DNA of 64,000 nt from Pseudomonadota bacterium (GTDB taxonomy: Bacteria > Pseudomonadota > Alphaproteobacteria > Rhizobiales > Devosiaceae). Both the position numbers and the translations under genes were made by a program. Numbering within the stretch: position 1 is the first letter of the stretch; every line of letters starts with the position of its first letter. Positions 1 through 7,905 of the stretch are shown here, one piece after another. The notes beneath the pieces are model-generated. The model was not told the DNA's origin. It worked only from the letters and a program-made list of their open reading frames with translations, and ran no database searches. The stretch lies in NCBI GenBank assembly GCA_023388175.1, contig JAEWGT010000007.1, positions 1-64,000 on the forward strand. Reading direction: 5' to 3'.

Positions 1-53
1 TGGCAAGCGGACGCAAATCCGCCCGGCCCAGCGCGTCAGAACGAGCCTCCGGT

Positions 54-124
54 GCATGGGGCGAGGTTTTCCTCACCTTTACTTTCGCCGGACGACCGGC
101 ACCGAGGCGAACCTCGCCCCATGC
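54..124. repeat. Long inverted repeat in the leuD upstream region
   Basis: Perfect 15-bp arms at 54-68 and 110-124 (GCATGGGGCGAGGTT and its reverse complement) enclose a 41-base loop. The loop holds a second small stem, GCCGG at 87-91 with CCGGC at 96-100. No gene is supported here. It may be the terminator or leader region of an upstream gene, or a repetitive extragenic palindrome; the sequence alone does not decide. Confidence 0.7.
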
Positions 125-149
125 CGCAGCTTTGAGTTGTGCGGCACGC

Positions 150-174
150 CAAATCGGTCCAGTGGACCGATTTG
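150..174. repeat. 25-bp perfect palindrome (candidate repetitive extragenic palindrome)
   Basis: Arms of 12 bp (CAAATCGGTCCA at 150-161 and its reverse complement at 163-174) flank a single central base. As RNA it would form a hairpin; as DNA it is a dyad that a dimeric protein could bind. I saw no second copy in this window. It resembles intergenic palindromes common in Hyphomicrobiales genomes, but that is an impression, not a search result. Confidence 0.65.
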
Positions 175-255
175 AAACGAGAAGGCCATGAGAGCTATGC
201 TCGAATGGCGGTCTCTATCCACAGCAAACCCGGAGGCCCATGGCCGTCCGGCAAC

Positions 256-298
256 TTGGTGCGTCTTCCATGCACCAACCGTACGCTTCGGTACGGTT
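256..298. promoter_or_regulatory. Two overlapping hairpins 60-100 bases before leuD
   Basis: Stem one is TTGGTGC (256-262) with GCACCAA (272-278). Stem two is AACCGTAC (277-284) with GTACGGTT (291-298), loop GCTTCG. The stems share bases 277-278, so they compete slightly, as alternative structures in a leader would. No long run of T follows, so this is not a standard terminator. Bases 299-360 show nothing else I can name. Confidence 0.5.
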
Positions 299-360
299 CA
301 GCCTTGACCAAAACCCCGCTTTCGCGCAAAGACGCTCTTAACAGCGAGGTCCCAAAACCC

Positions 361-966
361 ATGGATAAGTTCACCACTCTGACCGGTGTCGCGGCGCCCC
401 TGCCGATCATCAATATCGACACCGATATGATCATCCCCAAGCAATATCTGAAGACCATCAAGCGCACGGGTCTGGGCACCGCCCTGTTCTCGGAAATGCG
501 CTATAATGAAGATGGCACCGAAAACCCCGATTTCGTGCTGAACCAGCCGTCCTACCGCAATGCCCAGATCATTGTGGCCGGCGATAATTTCGGCTGTGGT
601 TCCAGCCGCGAACACGCGCCCTGGGCGCTGCTGGATTTCGGCATCCGCTGCGTGATTTCCACCAGCTTCGCCGATATCTTCTACAACAATTGCTTCAAGA
701 ACGGCATCCTGCCGCTGGTGGTGACACCTGAACAGCTCAAGCTGCTGCTCGACGATGCCGAGCGCGGCGCCAATGCGACGCTGACCGTCGATCTCGAAGC
801 CCAGACCATTCGCGGTCCCGATGGCGGCGAAATCCATTTCGACATCGATCCGACCCGCAAGCAGATCCTGCTCGAAGGCCTCGACGACATCGCCGGCACG
901 CTCAAATCCGACAGTTCCATCTCTGCCTTCGAAGGCAAGATGGCCGCGTCCCGCCCCTGGCTCTAA
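361..966 (+). CDS. leuD: 3-isopropylmalate dehydratase small subunit
   Basis: 201 residues, normal for LeuD. With LeuC it isomerises 2-isopropylmalate to 3-isopropylmalate in leucine synthesis. The aconitase swivel-domain motif GDNFGCGSSREHAPW is at residues 74-88, and the early motif around IDTDMIIPKQYL (19-30) is typical of the family. The open frame continues upstream to 139, but similarity starts only at this ATG, so I chose 361. leuC is not in the window and may lie to the left. leuB follows about 3 kb downstream on the same strand with unrelated genes between. The 360-base region before it is rich in hairpins. Confidence 0.95.
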   Translation: MDKFTTLTGVAAPLPIINIDTDMIIPKQYLKTIKRTGLGTALFSEMRYNEDGTENPDFVLNQPSYRNAQIIVAGDNFGCGSSREHAPWALLDFGIRCVISTSFADIFYNNCFKNGILPLVVTPEQLKLLLDDAERGANATLTVDLEAQTIRGPDGGEIHFDIDPTRKQILLEGLDDIAGTLKSDSSISAFEGKMAASRPWL

Positions 967-977
967 AGGAAGAACAA

Positions 978-1373
978 TTGGTTCAGCGCGTTTCCACCGG
1001 CTCCCCCTTCGAGGCAACCTTCGGCTATTCCCGCGCCGTGCGCCACGAGGACACCATCTATGTGTCCGGCACCACAGGCTATGACTATGCCAGCATGACA
1101 ATGCCCGAAAGCGTCGGCGAGCAGGCAAAGAATGCGCTCGCCACCATCGACAAGGCGCTCAAGGAGGCAGGCTCCTCGATAGAGGACACCGTGCGTGTCG
1201 TCTATTATGTCGGCGACCGCGCGCTCGTTGACGAAGTGGTTGCCGCTGTCGGCCCGGTCTTCAAGGATATCCGCCCCGCGGCTTCGATGCTGATCGTCCA
1301 GATGATCGAAGAAGGCATGAAGATCGAAATCGAAGTCACCGCCCGCATTGGCGCGGCGACGAGCCATAGCTGA
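978..1373 (+). CDS. RidA/YjgF family protein
   Basis: 131 residues. RidA-type proteins hydrolyse reactive enamine/imine intermediates made by PLP enzymes, protecting them from 2-aminoacrylate damage. Conserved features are the DIRPAASM segment, with Arg99 at the expected carboxylate-binding place, and the EIEVTA strand with Glu119. The start is TTG, 11 bases after the leuD stop and preceded by AAGGAAG, so it is probably co-transcribed with leuD. It belongs to the wider RidA superfamily; the exact subgroup and substrate cannot be told from sequence. Confidence 0.85.
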   Translation: MVQRVSTGSPFEATFGYSRAVRHEDTIYVSGTTGYDYASMTMPESVGEQAKNALATIDKALKEAGSSIEDTVRVVYYVGDRALVDEVVAAVGPVFKDIRPAASMLIVQMIEEGMKIEIEVTARIGAATSHS

Positions 1374-1385
1374 CACGCGCGGGCG

Positions 1386-2027
1386 ATGAGCAGACAGCAG
1401 CTCGCCCTCATTATCCATGCAGCGCTCCTAATCGGGGCGCTGTTTTTGCTTGTGCCCTGGCTGACCCAATGGGATGCCCGCGCCGGCTATCTGTTCTCGC
1501 TCACCTTCTACTGGCTGTTCTTCTGCCTGCCGGTGATCGGACTGCATGCCCTGCCCGGCAATGATGGATTGCTGTTCACCGAGAAGCTACCTTGGCGCTA
1601 TTGGTGGTTCATTCCGCTGCTCTTGCTTCAGGTCGGGATAATCGCCCTCGTCAATTTCGTCCCCAACACCGCCATGCTCACCAGCGGCGGCATGTGGCTG
1701 GCCATTCTCATCGCCTCGATCAATGGCCCGCTTGAAGAGACTGCCTGGCGCGGCGGCTTCCTAGGGGCTTTCCGCGACCGTCCCACTTTGGGCTTCTGGC
1801 TCGGCTGGCTCCTGTTCAGCGCCTGGCATGTGCCGCTGGCCCTCAGCGTTGGTATCACCTTTGATGGCGGCGCGCTGGCGCTGGTCGGTGGGGCGGCGCT
1901 GCTCGGCCTGTTCTGGAGCTGGGTCGTGTGGATGACGGGCTCGGTCTTTTACGTGAGCATCGCCCACGCGCTCACCAATCTTTTTGCCTTCTGGGTGCTG
2001 TTCGACCGCAACGGCTTTGCCGCCTGA
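1386..2027 (+). CDS. CPBP family intramembrane glutamic endopeptidase
   Basis: 213 residues with about six hydrophobic segments. All three CPBP (CAAX protease/bacteriocin-processing, Abi) motifs are present: EE-xxx-R as EETAWR at 117-122, F-xxx-H at 144-148, and H-xxx-N at 194-198. These residues form the active site in the family, so it is probably active in the inner membrane. Substrate is unknown. It starts 12 bases after the ridA-like stop, so it probably ends the leuD operon. It converges on rnk with no gap between the stop codons. Confidence 0.88.
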   Translation: MSRQQLALIIHAALLIGALFLLVPWLTQWDARAGYLFSLTFYWLFFCLPVIGLHALPGNDGLLFTEKLPWRYWWFIPLLLLQVGIIALVNFVPNTAMLTSGGMWLAILIASINGPLEETAWRGGFLGAFRDRPTLGFWLGWLLFSAWHVPLALSVGITFDGGALALVGGAALLGLFWSWVVWMTGSVFYVSIAHALTNLFAFWVLFDRNGFAA

Positions 2028-2456
2028 TCACCAGCCGTAATCGACCACGGTGAGCGTGCGCATAGTGCCCTCGTCGAGCCATTCGATGGTTGAATTGCGG
2101 TGCATGCCGATCAGCGCCGCACCCACGGGTCCCAGAATGGGCACATTGCCCCGCTCGCCAAAGGGCCGGTTCGGATAACACAATTTGCCGAGGCGCACCC
2201 GGGGCTCGTCATCGAGGCGGAACATGACGCGCTGGCCCATCGACACGCCGGCCGGATGCCAGGGCTCACAGATATCCGCGCGCTTCAATTCCCGTTCAAG
2301 ATAGGCCGAGACATAGGGCAGCGTGTGAAAGTTGCGCTCCGCCAGCAGCATGACCCGATTGTAGTCGTCCGAGTTTATGAGGATTTCAGGCAGCGGCAGG
2401 GAGGGAAACACTTCGGGCACACCAGATGGGAATAGGCACCCATATTCCGCCACCAA
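2028..2456 (-). CDS. rnk: GreA/GreB C-terminal domain protein, Rnk-like
   Basis: Up to 142 residues. The N-terminal part (LPEILINSDDYNR...) resembles the Rnk N-terminal coiled region, and the C-terminal half has the GreA/GreB FKBP-like fold pattern (GQRVMFRLDDE, then GPVGAALIG). Rnk proteins bind RNA polymerase in the secondary channel; Rnk was first named for an effect on nucleoside diphosphate kinase. The start is uncertain: the coordinate given is a TTG, with GTG options at 2420 and 2411, none with a clear ribosome site. Transcribed divergently from the glutamate dehydrogenase gene. Confidence 0.75.
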   Translation of the reverse strand: MVAEYGCLFPSGVPEVFPSLPLPEILINSDDYNRVMLLAERNFHTLPYVSAYLERELKRADICEPWHPAGVSMGQRVMFRLDDEPRVRLGKLCYPNRPFGERGNVPILGPVGAALIGMHRNSTIEWLDEGTMRTLTVVDYGW

Positions 2457-2591
2457 TCTGCACAGTCAATGGGCAGAGAAGAATATTTCGGGGCACTTTG
2501 TGTCAGGTTTATTGACCTAACAGCAGCGCCGTGGCAGGTATATGCCGCATTTTTATGCTTCCTGCCCAAATCATATACATAAAGGTCAACC

Positions 2592-3857
2592 ATGTCCGAC
2601 GACACCCTGCTCGACCGCGCGCTCATTCGCCTGGAAGAAGCGGCCAACCATCTGCAGATCGATCCGGACGTGACGGAGAAACTGAAATATCCGCGCGAAA
2701 CCACCAAGACGCGGCTGCTCATCCGCATGGACGATGGTTCGCGCAAATCGTTCCTCGCCTGGCGCTGCCGCTATGACGACACCCGCGGCCCCACCAAGGG
2801 CGGCATCCGCTTTCACCCCGATTCGACCATCGAGGAAGTCGAGACGCTCGCCTTCTGGATGACGTTCAAATGCGCGGTGATGAACCTGCCCTATGGCGGC
2901 GGCAAGGGCGCCATTCGTGTCGATCCGCACCAGCTCTCCAAATCCGAGCTCGAACGCCTCTCCCGGGCCTATGTGCAGGCCTTCGCTAATATCATCGGCC
3001 CCGACCGCGATATTCCCGCGCCCGACGTGTATACCAATGCCATGATCATGGGCTGGATGGCCGACGAATATAACCAGATTACCGGCCAGGTTTCCCCCGC
3101 CGTCATCACTGGCAAGCCCATCGCGCTGGGCGGCTCGCTCGGCCGCAATGATGCCACTGCCCGTGGTGGCTTCTATCTCGTGCGCCATCTCGCCAGCGAG
3201 CTGGGCCTCGACAAGGATCACACCGTCGCCATCCAGGGCTTCGGCAATGCCGGCCAGTTCTATGCCCGCCTCACCGCCGCCGATGGCAATTCGGTTGTCG
3301 CCGTCTCCGATTCCGCTGGCGCCATCTACCGCCCCGGCGGGCTCGATGTCGAAAAACTGATCGCCGGCAAGAATGCCGGTCGCCGCGTTGCCGACATGGC
3401 CGCCGAGCTCGGCGCCAATGTCATCTCGCCCGAGGACCTGCTCGCGGTGGAAGCCGATCTGCTGGTCCCCGCTGCCCTTGAGGACATGATCACCAAGGAC
3501 AATGCCCGCAGCATAAAGGCCAAGGTCGTTCTCGAACTGGCCAACGGGCCGGTCACACCCGATGCCGACAAGGTGCTCGAGGAAAAAGGCATTATCGTCT
3601 TGCCCGATATTCTCGCCAATGCCGGCGGCGTCACCGTCTCCTATTTCGAATGGGTGCAGAACCGGCAGGGCTATTACTGGGACCTTGAGGAGATCCATGC
3701 CCGCCTGCTCAAGATCGTCGAGCGCGAGGGCCGCGCCATCTGGACCATTGCCAAGGACCGCAATGTGTCGGCCCGCTCCGCGGCCTATATCCATGCGCTG
3801 GGCCGCCTCTCGACCGCCATTGAAGCCCACGGCACCCAGCCGTTCTTTGCAGGCTGA
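2592..3857 (+). CDS. gdhA: Glutamate dehydrogenase (Glu/Leu/Phe/Val dehydrogenase family)
   Basis: 421 residues, the size of hexameric bacterial enzymes. It interconverts glutamate and 2-oxoglutarate plus ammonium. The substrate lysine lies in GPTKGGIRF (about 67-75), the catalytic lysine in PYGGGKGA (Lys105), the conserved aspartate in IPAPDV (Asp145), and the dinucleotide-binding loop GFGNAG is at 216-221. Cofactor preference is not certain. It has its own divergent upstream region and a strong terminator, so it is monocistronic. AAAGG sits 7 bases before the ATG. Confidence 0.93.
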   Translation: MSDDTLLDRALIRLEEAANHLQIDPDVTEKLKYPRETTKTRLLIRMDDGSRKSFLAWRCRYDDTRGPTKGGIRFHPDSTIEEVETLAFWMTFKCAVMNLPYGGGKGAIRVDPHQLSKSELERLSRAYVQAFANIIGPDRDIPAPDVYTNAMIMGWMADEYNQITGQVSPAVITGKPIALGGSLGRNDATARGGFYLVRHLASELGLDKDHTVAIQGFGNAGQFYARLTAADGNSVVAVSDSAGAIYRPGGLDVEKLIAGKNAGRRVADMAAELGANVISPEDLLAVEADLLVPAALEDMITKDNARSIKAKVVLELANGPVTPDADKVLEEKGIIVLPDILANAGGVTVSYFEWVQNRQGYYWDLEEIHARLLKIVEREGRAIWTIAKDRNVSARSAAYIHALGRLSTAIEAHGTQPFFAG

Positions 3858-3880
3858 TCACTACGCCATAGTATTCGGAA

Positions 3881-3906
3881 GGCCGGGCAACACGCCCGGC
3901 CTTTTT
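3881..3906 (+). terminator. Rho-independent terminator of gdhA
   Basis: Perfect 8-bp stem GGCCGGGC (3881-3888) with GCCCGGCC (3894-3901), 5-base loop, followed by a T run. It begins 23 bases after the gdhA stop. Confidence 0.93.
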
Positions 3907-4012
3907 GTCTGGGCGAACACATCCGGCGCTACCGGTCCTTGCCTAAACACCCAAAATCCCGCTATGTGCGGCTCCAAGTGTACCCACCAGTACGGCGAGG
4001 AGTTTTCCGACC

Positions 4013-5113
4013 ATGGCCACCCATTCCCTTTTCCTTCTGCCCGGCGACGGCATCGGCACCGAGATCATGGTCGAGGTGGAAAAGCTCATCGCCTGGACCA
4101 ATGCCGAAGGCCTCACCGATTTCTCGACCGATAGCGGCCTTGCCGGCGGCGCAGCCTATGACAAGCATGGCGTCGCCATCACCGACGAGGACGTGGCCAA
4201 GGCCAAGGCCGCCGACGCGGTGATCTTCGGCGCCGTGGGTGGCCCCAAATGGGACAATGTCCCCTATGAGCACCGCCCTGAAGCCGCTCTGCTGCGGCTG
4301 CGCAAGGAACTGGCGGTCTTCGCCAATCTGCGCCCCGCCATCTGCTATCCGGCTCTGGCCGAAGCCTCTTCGCTCAAGAAGGAACTGGTCGAAGGCCTCG
4401 ATATCCTGATCGTGCGCGAACTGACCGGCGGCGTCTATTTCGGCGAACCCAAGACCATCACCGATCTCGGCGATGGCCAGAAGCGCGCCGTGGATACCCA
4501 GGTCTATGAGACCTACGAGATCGACCGCATCGCCCGCGTCGCCTTCGACCTGGCCCGCACCCGCGGTGGCAAGGTCCACTCGGCCGACAAGAAGAACGTC
4601 ATGAAGTCCGGCGTGCTCTGGGACGAAGTGGTCAAGACCGTCGCCAAGGACTATGCGGACGTCGAACTGCACCACATCCTGGCCGACAATGCCGCCATGC
4701 AGCTCGTCCGCACGCCAAAACAGTTTGACGTCATGGTCACCGACAATCTCTTCGGCGACATTCTCTCCGACGTTGCCGCCATGCTGACCGGCTCGCTCGG
4801 CATGCTGCCCTCCGCCTCGCTCGGTGCGCCCGATCCGGTCACCGGTAAGCGCAAGGCCTTCTACGAGCCCGTCCACGGTTCGGCCCCTGATATTGCCGGC
4901 AAGGGCATCGCCAATCCCATCGCCATGATCGCGTCCTTCGCCATGGCGCTGCGCTACAGCTTCGGCATGATCGAACTGGCCACCCGCGTCGAAGACGCCA
5001 TCTCGGCTGTCCTCAGCGACGGGCTGCGCACCGGCGACATCGCCCAGGACAACCGCAAGACCGTCGGCACCGAGGAAATGGGTGCCGCTATTCTGGCGAA
5101 GTTGAAGCGCTAA
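4013..5113 (+). CDS. leuB: 3-isopropylmalate dehydrogenase
   Basis: 366 residues, full length. It oxidises and decarboxylates 3-isopropylmalate with NAD, the third step of leucine synthesis. Family signatures are visible: GDGIGTEI near residue 11, RELTGGVYFGEP near 135, the metal-binding aspartates in VTDNLFGDILSD near 243-254, and the NAD site HGSAPDIAGKGIANP near 286. GAGGAG-type ribosome site precedes the ATG. Separated from leuD by four genes, and transcribed alone after the gdhA terminator. Confidence 0.96.
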   Translation: MATHSLFLLPGDGIGTEIMVEVEKLIAWTNAEGLTDFSTDSGLAGGAAYDKHGVAITDEDVAKAKAADAVIFGAVGGPKWDNVPYEHRPEAALLRLRKELAVFANLRPAICYPALAEASSLKKELVEGLDILIVRELTGGVYFGEPKTITDLGDGQKRAVDTQVYETYEIDRIARVAFDLARTRGGKVHSADKKNVMKSGVLWDEVVKTVAKDYADVELHHILADNAAMQLVRTPKQFDVMVTDNLFGDILSDVAAMLTGSLGMLPSASLGAPDPVTGKRKAFYEPVHGSAPDIAGKGIANPIAMIASFAMALRYSFGMIELATRVEDAISAVLSDGLRTGDIAQDNRKTVGTEEMGAAILAKLKR

Positions 5114-5132
5114 GGCCCGCGCATTTTTCTGC

Positions 5133-5157
5133 GCCCACCGGGCTGGTCCCGGTGGGC
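5133..5157. terminator. Strong hairpin between convergent leuB and the next gene
   Basis: Perfect 10-bp stem GCCCACCGGG (5133-5142) with its complement at 5148-5157, loop of 5. There is no T run on either strand, so termination here would need Rho or rely on pausing. It serves both convergent genes by position. Confidence 0.55.
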
Positions 5158-5167
5158 CATCGCGCTC

Positions 5168-5509
5168 CTAGTCGACGCCAAAAAATCTCTGGTCATCACC
5201 GATTAGGTCGTCACGCGCGCCCTTGGGCAGCGGAAAGCCATAGCCCTCCCAGGGCTTGAGCCACCACATGGCGCGCTCGTGGTGATAGCGACTCATATGC
5301 AGCTCCATGCCGATCTTCTCGATCGCGGCGAAGAGCGCGGCAATCGCGTCATTGCCCCCGGCAAAGCTGCGCACTGGCCGATCGGGCCAATCGATCTCAT
5401 ATCGGCAGTCCCATGCCTCACCCACCTTTTCCGGCAGATGGAGCACTATTGTCACCGCGCGCTCCCGTCCGTCGTGACGAGCGGTCAACACTCTTGAGCC
5501 AACAATCAT
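5168..5509 (-). CDS. Small protein resembling DUF6968
   Basis: 113 residues from an ATG at 5509 that has GGGAGGG eight bases upstream; the open frame extends to 5587 but without support. The sequence has a beta-rich N-terminal half, a CRYEIDWPDRPVRSFAG segment and the helix AIAALFAAIEKIGMEL, a pattern I associate with DUF6968. No function is known to me. No signal peptide or membrane segment is seen. It stands alone between a convergent leuB and the rpsP terminator. Confidence 0.65.
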   Translation of the reverse strand: MIVGSRVLTARHDGRERAVTIVLHLPEKVGEAWDCRYEIDWPDRPVRSFAGGNDAIAALFAAIEKIGMELHMSRYHHERAMWWLKPWEGYGFPLPKGARDDLIGDDQRFFGVD

Positions 5510-5628
5510 GGCGCTACCCTCCCGCAAGCTGTGCACTGCGTGTCCATCGATGGCTGCTCTATCCGCAGGGTCATGGTTGAACTCCAATATCTTTGGAGCC
5601 TATTCAGTCCACATCATGCGAGACTAAC

Positions 5629-5659
5629 AAAAAGCCCCGGTGTCTCCACCGGGGCTTTT
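5629..5659 (-). terminator. Rho-independent terminator of rpsP
   Basis: On the minus strand, a 12-13 bp stem (GCCCCGGTG core with its complement, loop of 4) is followed by a run of T. It starts about 20 bases after the rpsP stop. Confidence 0.93.
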
Positions 5660-5680
5660 CTCATTCCAGCTCTGCCGAAC

Positions 5681-6055
5681 TTACTCGGCAGCAGCTTCTT
5701 CGGCCGGTGCATTGGCCGCGGCTGCCTTGGCGGCGCGTTCTTCAGCGCGTTCCTTGGCCTTGTCGCCGGGAACGGCCTTGTTCGGGTTGTTGCGGGCTTC
5801 GCGCTTGGCAAGGCCGGCAGCGTCGAGGAAACGCAGCACGCGGTCGGTCGGCACGGCGCCGACGGAGAGCCAGTGCTGAGCGCGCTCATTGTTGAGCACG
5901 ACGCGGTTTTCGGCGTCCTTGTCGAGCAGCGGGTTGAACGTGCCCAGCTTCTCGATGAAACGGCCGTCGCGCGGCGAACGGGCGTCAGCGATGACGATGT
6001 GGTAGAAGGGGCGCTTCTTGGTGCCGGCGCGGGCAAGGCGGATCTTGAGAGCCAT
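5681..6055 (-). CDS. rpsP: 30S ribosomal protein S16
   Basis: 124 residues starting MALKIRLARAGTKKRPFYHI, the standard S16 N-terminus. The first 85 or so residues are the S16 domain (ARSPRDGRFIEKLGTFNPL). The C-terminal 35 residues are an alanine/glutamate/lysine-rich tail, common in alphaproteobacterial S16. It lies 37 bases after ffh on the same strand, so ffh-rpsP is one operon. A terminator follows directly; rimM, trmD and rplS, often next, are absent here. Confidence 0.97.
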   Translation of the reverse strand: MALKIRLARAGTKKRPFYHIVIADARSPRDGRFIEKLGTFNPLLDKDAENRVVLNNERAQHWLSVGAVPTDRVLRFLDAAGLAKREARNNPNKAVPGDKAKERAEERAAKAAAANAPAEEAAAE

Positions 6056-6092
6056 TGTGTAAGTCCTGTCAGTAAAGTCGGTTGAGTTCGGG

Positions 6093-7676
6093 TTATTTCT
6101 TCTTGCCGAGGCCCGGAAGGCCAGGGAAACGGGCTGCTCCGCCAAGGCCGGGAAGAACCGGTCCGCCGGAGGATTTCAAAAGCGCATTGACGTCGGTCGG
6201 CAGGGCCTTCTGCTGCGGCAGGTCTGCCGAAGGCAGTCCCTTCAGCTGGCTGGGGTCGATACCGGCCTGGCGGGCCATCTGCTCAAGCTGAGCCGGGTCC
6301 ATCTTGGAGAGATCCGGCATGCCGCCGAGCATGCCCCCCATCTTGCCGCCAAACATGCCACCGAGAGCGCCCATGCCGCCCTTGGAGACCTTCTTCATCA
6401 TGTCCGCCATCTGGCGGTGCTGCTTGGCCAGCTTGTTGATTTCGCTGACCTCGACGCCCGCGCCGGCAGCAATGCGCTTGCGGCGGCTGGCATTGAGCAG
6501 GTCCGGTTCGGCCCGCTCTTTCCTGGTCATCGAATTGATGATGGCAATCTGACGGTCGAAGACCTTCTCGTCGACATTGGCGCCGGCCATGGCCTTCTTG
6601 ATCTGACCCGCGCCGGGCAACATGCCCATGAGGCCGCCCATGCCGCCCATCTTCTTCATCTGAAGAAGCTGAGCCCGCAGGTCTTCAAAGTCGAAAGCGC
6701 CCTTCTTGAGCTTTTTCGCCATCTTCGCCGCGTCTTCGGCAGAGACGTGCTCGGCGGCCTTCTCGACGAGCGAAACAATATCGCCCATGCCAAGGATACG
6801 GTCGGCAATACGCGCAGGATGGAAATCCTCCAGCGCATCCATTTTTTCGCCGACACCGATCAGCTTGATCGGCTTGCCGGTGGCCGCCCGCATGGAGAGC
6901 GCCGCGCCGCCACGGCCATCGCCGTCGACGCGGGTCATGACGATGCCGGTGACATCGAGGCGCCCGTCGAAGCTGCGCGCGACATTGATCGCGTCCTGGC
7001 CGGTCAGCGCATCGACGACCAGCAGGATTTCGTGCGGCTTGGCGATGTCCTTGATGCTGACGGTCTCGGCCATCAGCTCTTCATCGATATGGGTACGGCC
7101 CGCCGTATCGAGGATCAGCACGTCATAGCCACCGAGACGGCCTTCGCGCTCGGCGCGGCGGGCGATCTCGACGGGATTTTCGGAAGCAACAATCGGCAGC
7201 GTATCGACGCCGACCTGTTCGCCCAGAACCCGCAGCTGCTCCATGGCGGCCGGGCGGCGCGTATCGAGGGAAGCCAGCAGAACCTTCTTCTTCTGCTTGT
7301 CCTTGAGGCGCTTGGCGATTTTTGCCGTGGTCGTGGTCTTGCCCGAACCCTGCAGACCCACCATCAGCAGTGTGACAGGCGCGGGCGCATTGAGGTCGAT
7401 GGTGACGGCGTCCGAGCCGAGGACGGAAACAAGTTCGTCATTGACAATCTTGACCACCTGCTGGCCCGGCGTCACCGAACGGGTGACTTCAGCACCAACG
7501 GCACGCTCGCGCACCTGCTCGACAAAGGCGCGCACGACTTCGAGCGAAACGTCGGCCTCGATCAGCGCCCGGCGGATTTCGCGCATGGCCGCATCGACAT
7601 CGGCAGCGTTCAGCGCGCCGCGTCCGCGAAGACCATCGAAAATTTTGCCAAGCCGGTCTGAGAGGCTCTCGAACAT
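6093..7676 (-). CDS. ffh: Signal recognition particle protein (SRP54 homologue)
   Basis: 527 residues from MFESLSDRLGKIF. Ffh binds SRP RNA and signal sequences and delivers ribosomes to FtsY. The N domain is at 1-95, the GTPase G domain begins with GLQGSGKTT at 107-115, then DTRRPAA, DTAGR and TRVDGDGRGG follow, and the methionine-rich M domain runs from about 330. The C-terminus is a glycine/proline-rich tail typical of alphaproteobacteria. AAAGGAAAAG precedes the ATG. The leader 7677-7905 carries a composite hairpin. ftsY lies in the same window on another operon. Confidence 0.96.
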   Translation of the reverse strand: MFESLSDRLGKIFDGLRGRGALNAADVDAAMREIRRALIEADVSLEVVRAFVEQVRERAVGAEVTRSVTPGQQVVKIVNDELVSVLGSDAVTIDLNAPAPVTLLMVGLQGSGKTTTTAKIAKRLKDKQKKKVLLASLDTRRPAAMEQLRVLGEQVGVDTLPIVASENPVEIARRAEREGRLGGYDVLILDTAGRTHIDEELMAETVSIKDIAKPHEILLVVDALTGQDAINVARSFDGRLDVTGIVMTRVDGDGRGGAALSMRAATGKPIKLIGVGEKMDALEDFHPARIADRILGMGDIVSLVEKAAEHVSAEDAAKMAKKLKKGAFDFEDLRAQLLQMKKMGGMGGLMGMLPGAGQIKKAMAGANVDEKVFDRQIAIINSMTRKERAEPDLLNASRRKRIAAGAGVEVSEINKLAKQHRQMADMMKKVSKGGMGALGGMFGGKMGGMLGGMPDLSKMDPAQLEQMARQAGIDPSQLKGLPSADLPQQKALPTDVNALLKSSGGPVLPGLGGAARFPGLPGLGKKK

Positions 7677-7726
7677 ATCTTTTCCTTTTCGCTCGCGGGA
7701 ACAGTCCCGGAGAGATAGGTGCCACA

Positions 7727-7779
7727 AGGCCAAATGCAAAACCCACCCGCGGGCGCAACGCGCTGGCGGGTGTTGGCCT
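7727..7779. promoter_or_regulatory. Three-tier composite hairpin upstream of ffh
   Basis: Nested complementary arms: AGGCCAA (7727-7733) with TTGGCCT (7773-7779); CACCCGC (7744-7750) with GCGGGTG (7766-7772); GCGC (7753-7756) with GCGC (7760-7763), loop AAC. It sits 51-103 bases before the ffh ATG, so it may lie in the ffh leader. I looked for the SRP RNA signature and did not find it. Confidence 0.5.
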
Positions 7780-7905
7780 CCGGGATCGTGGAACCCTTGC
7801 GGGGCCCCGGTCGGCTGGTCAGGAGCAAAAGCCTGATGAACGCGCTGGCTTTAGGTCAAAGACAGCAGGGAGTCAAGAAAGCCCGGAAATATCGCGTCCG
7901 CCCGT

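Noticed and set aside
298..1128. Long minus-strand frame opposite leuD
   Set aside because: It is an antisense shadow of leuD and the RidA gene in GC-rich sequence; no domain or start signal supports it.
7680..7905. SRP RNA (4.5S) gene before ffh
   Set aside because: The region has a strong hairpin but lacks the conserved GGTCAGG...GGAAG...AGCAG apical signature.
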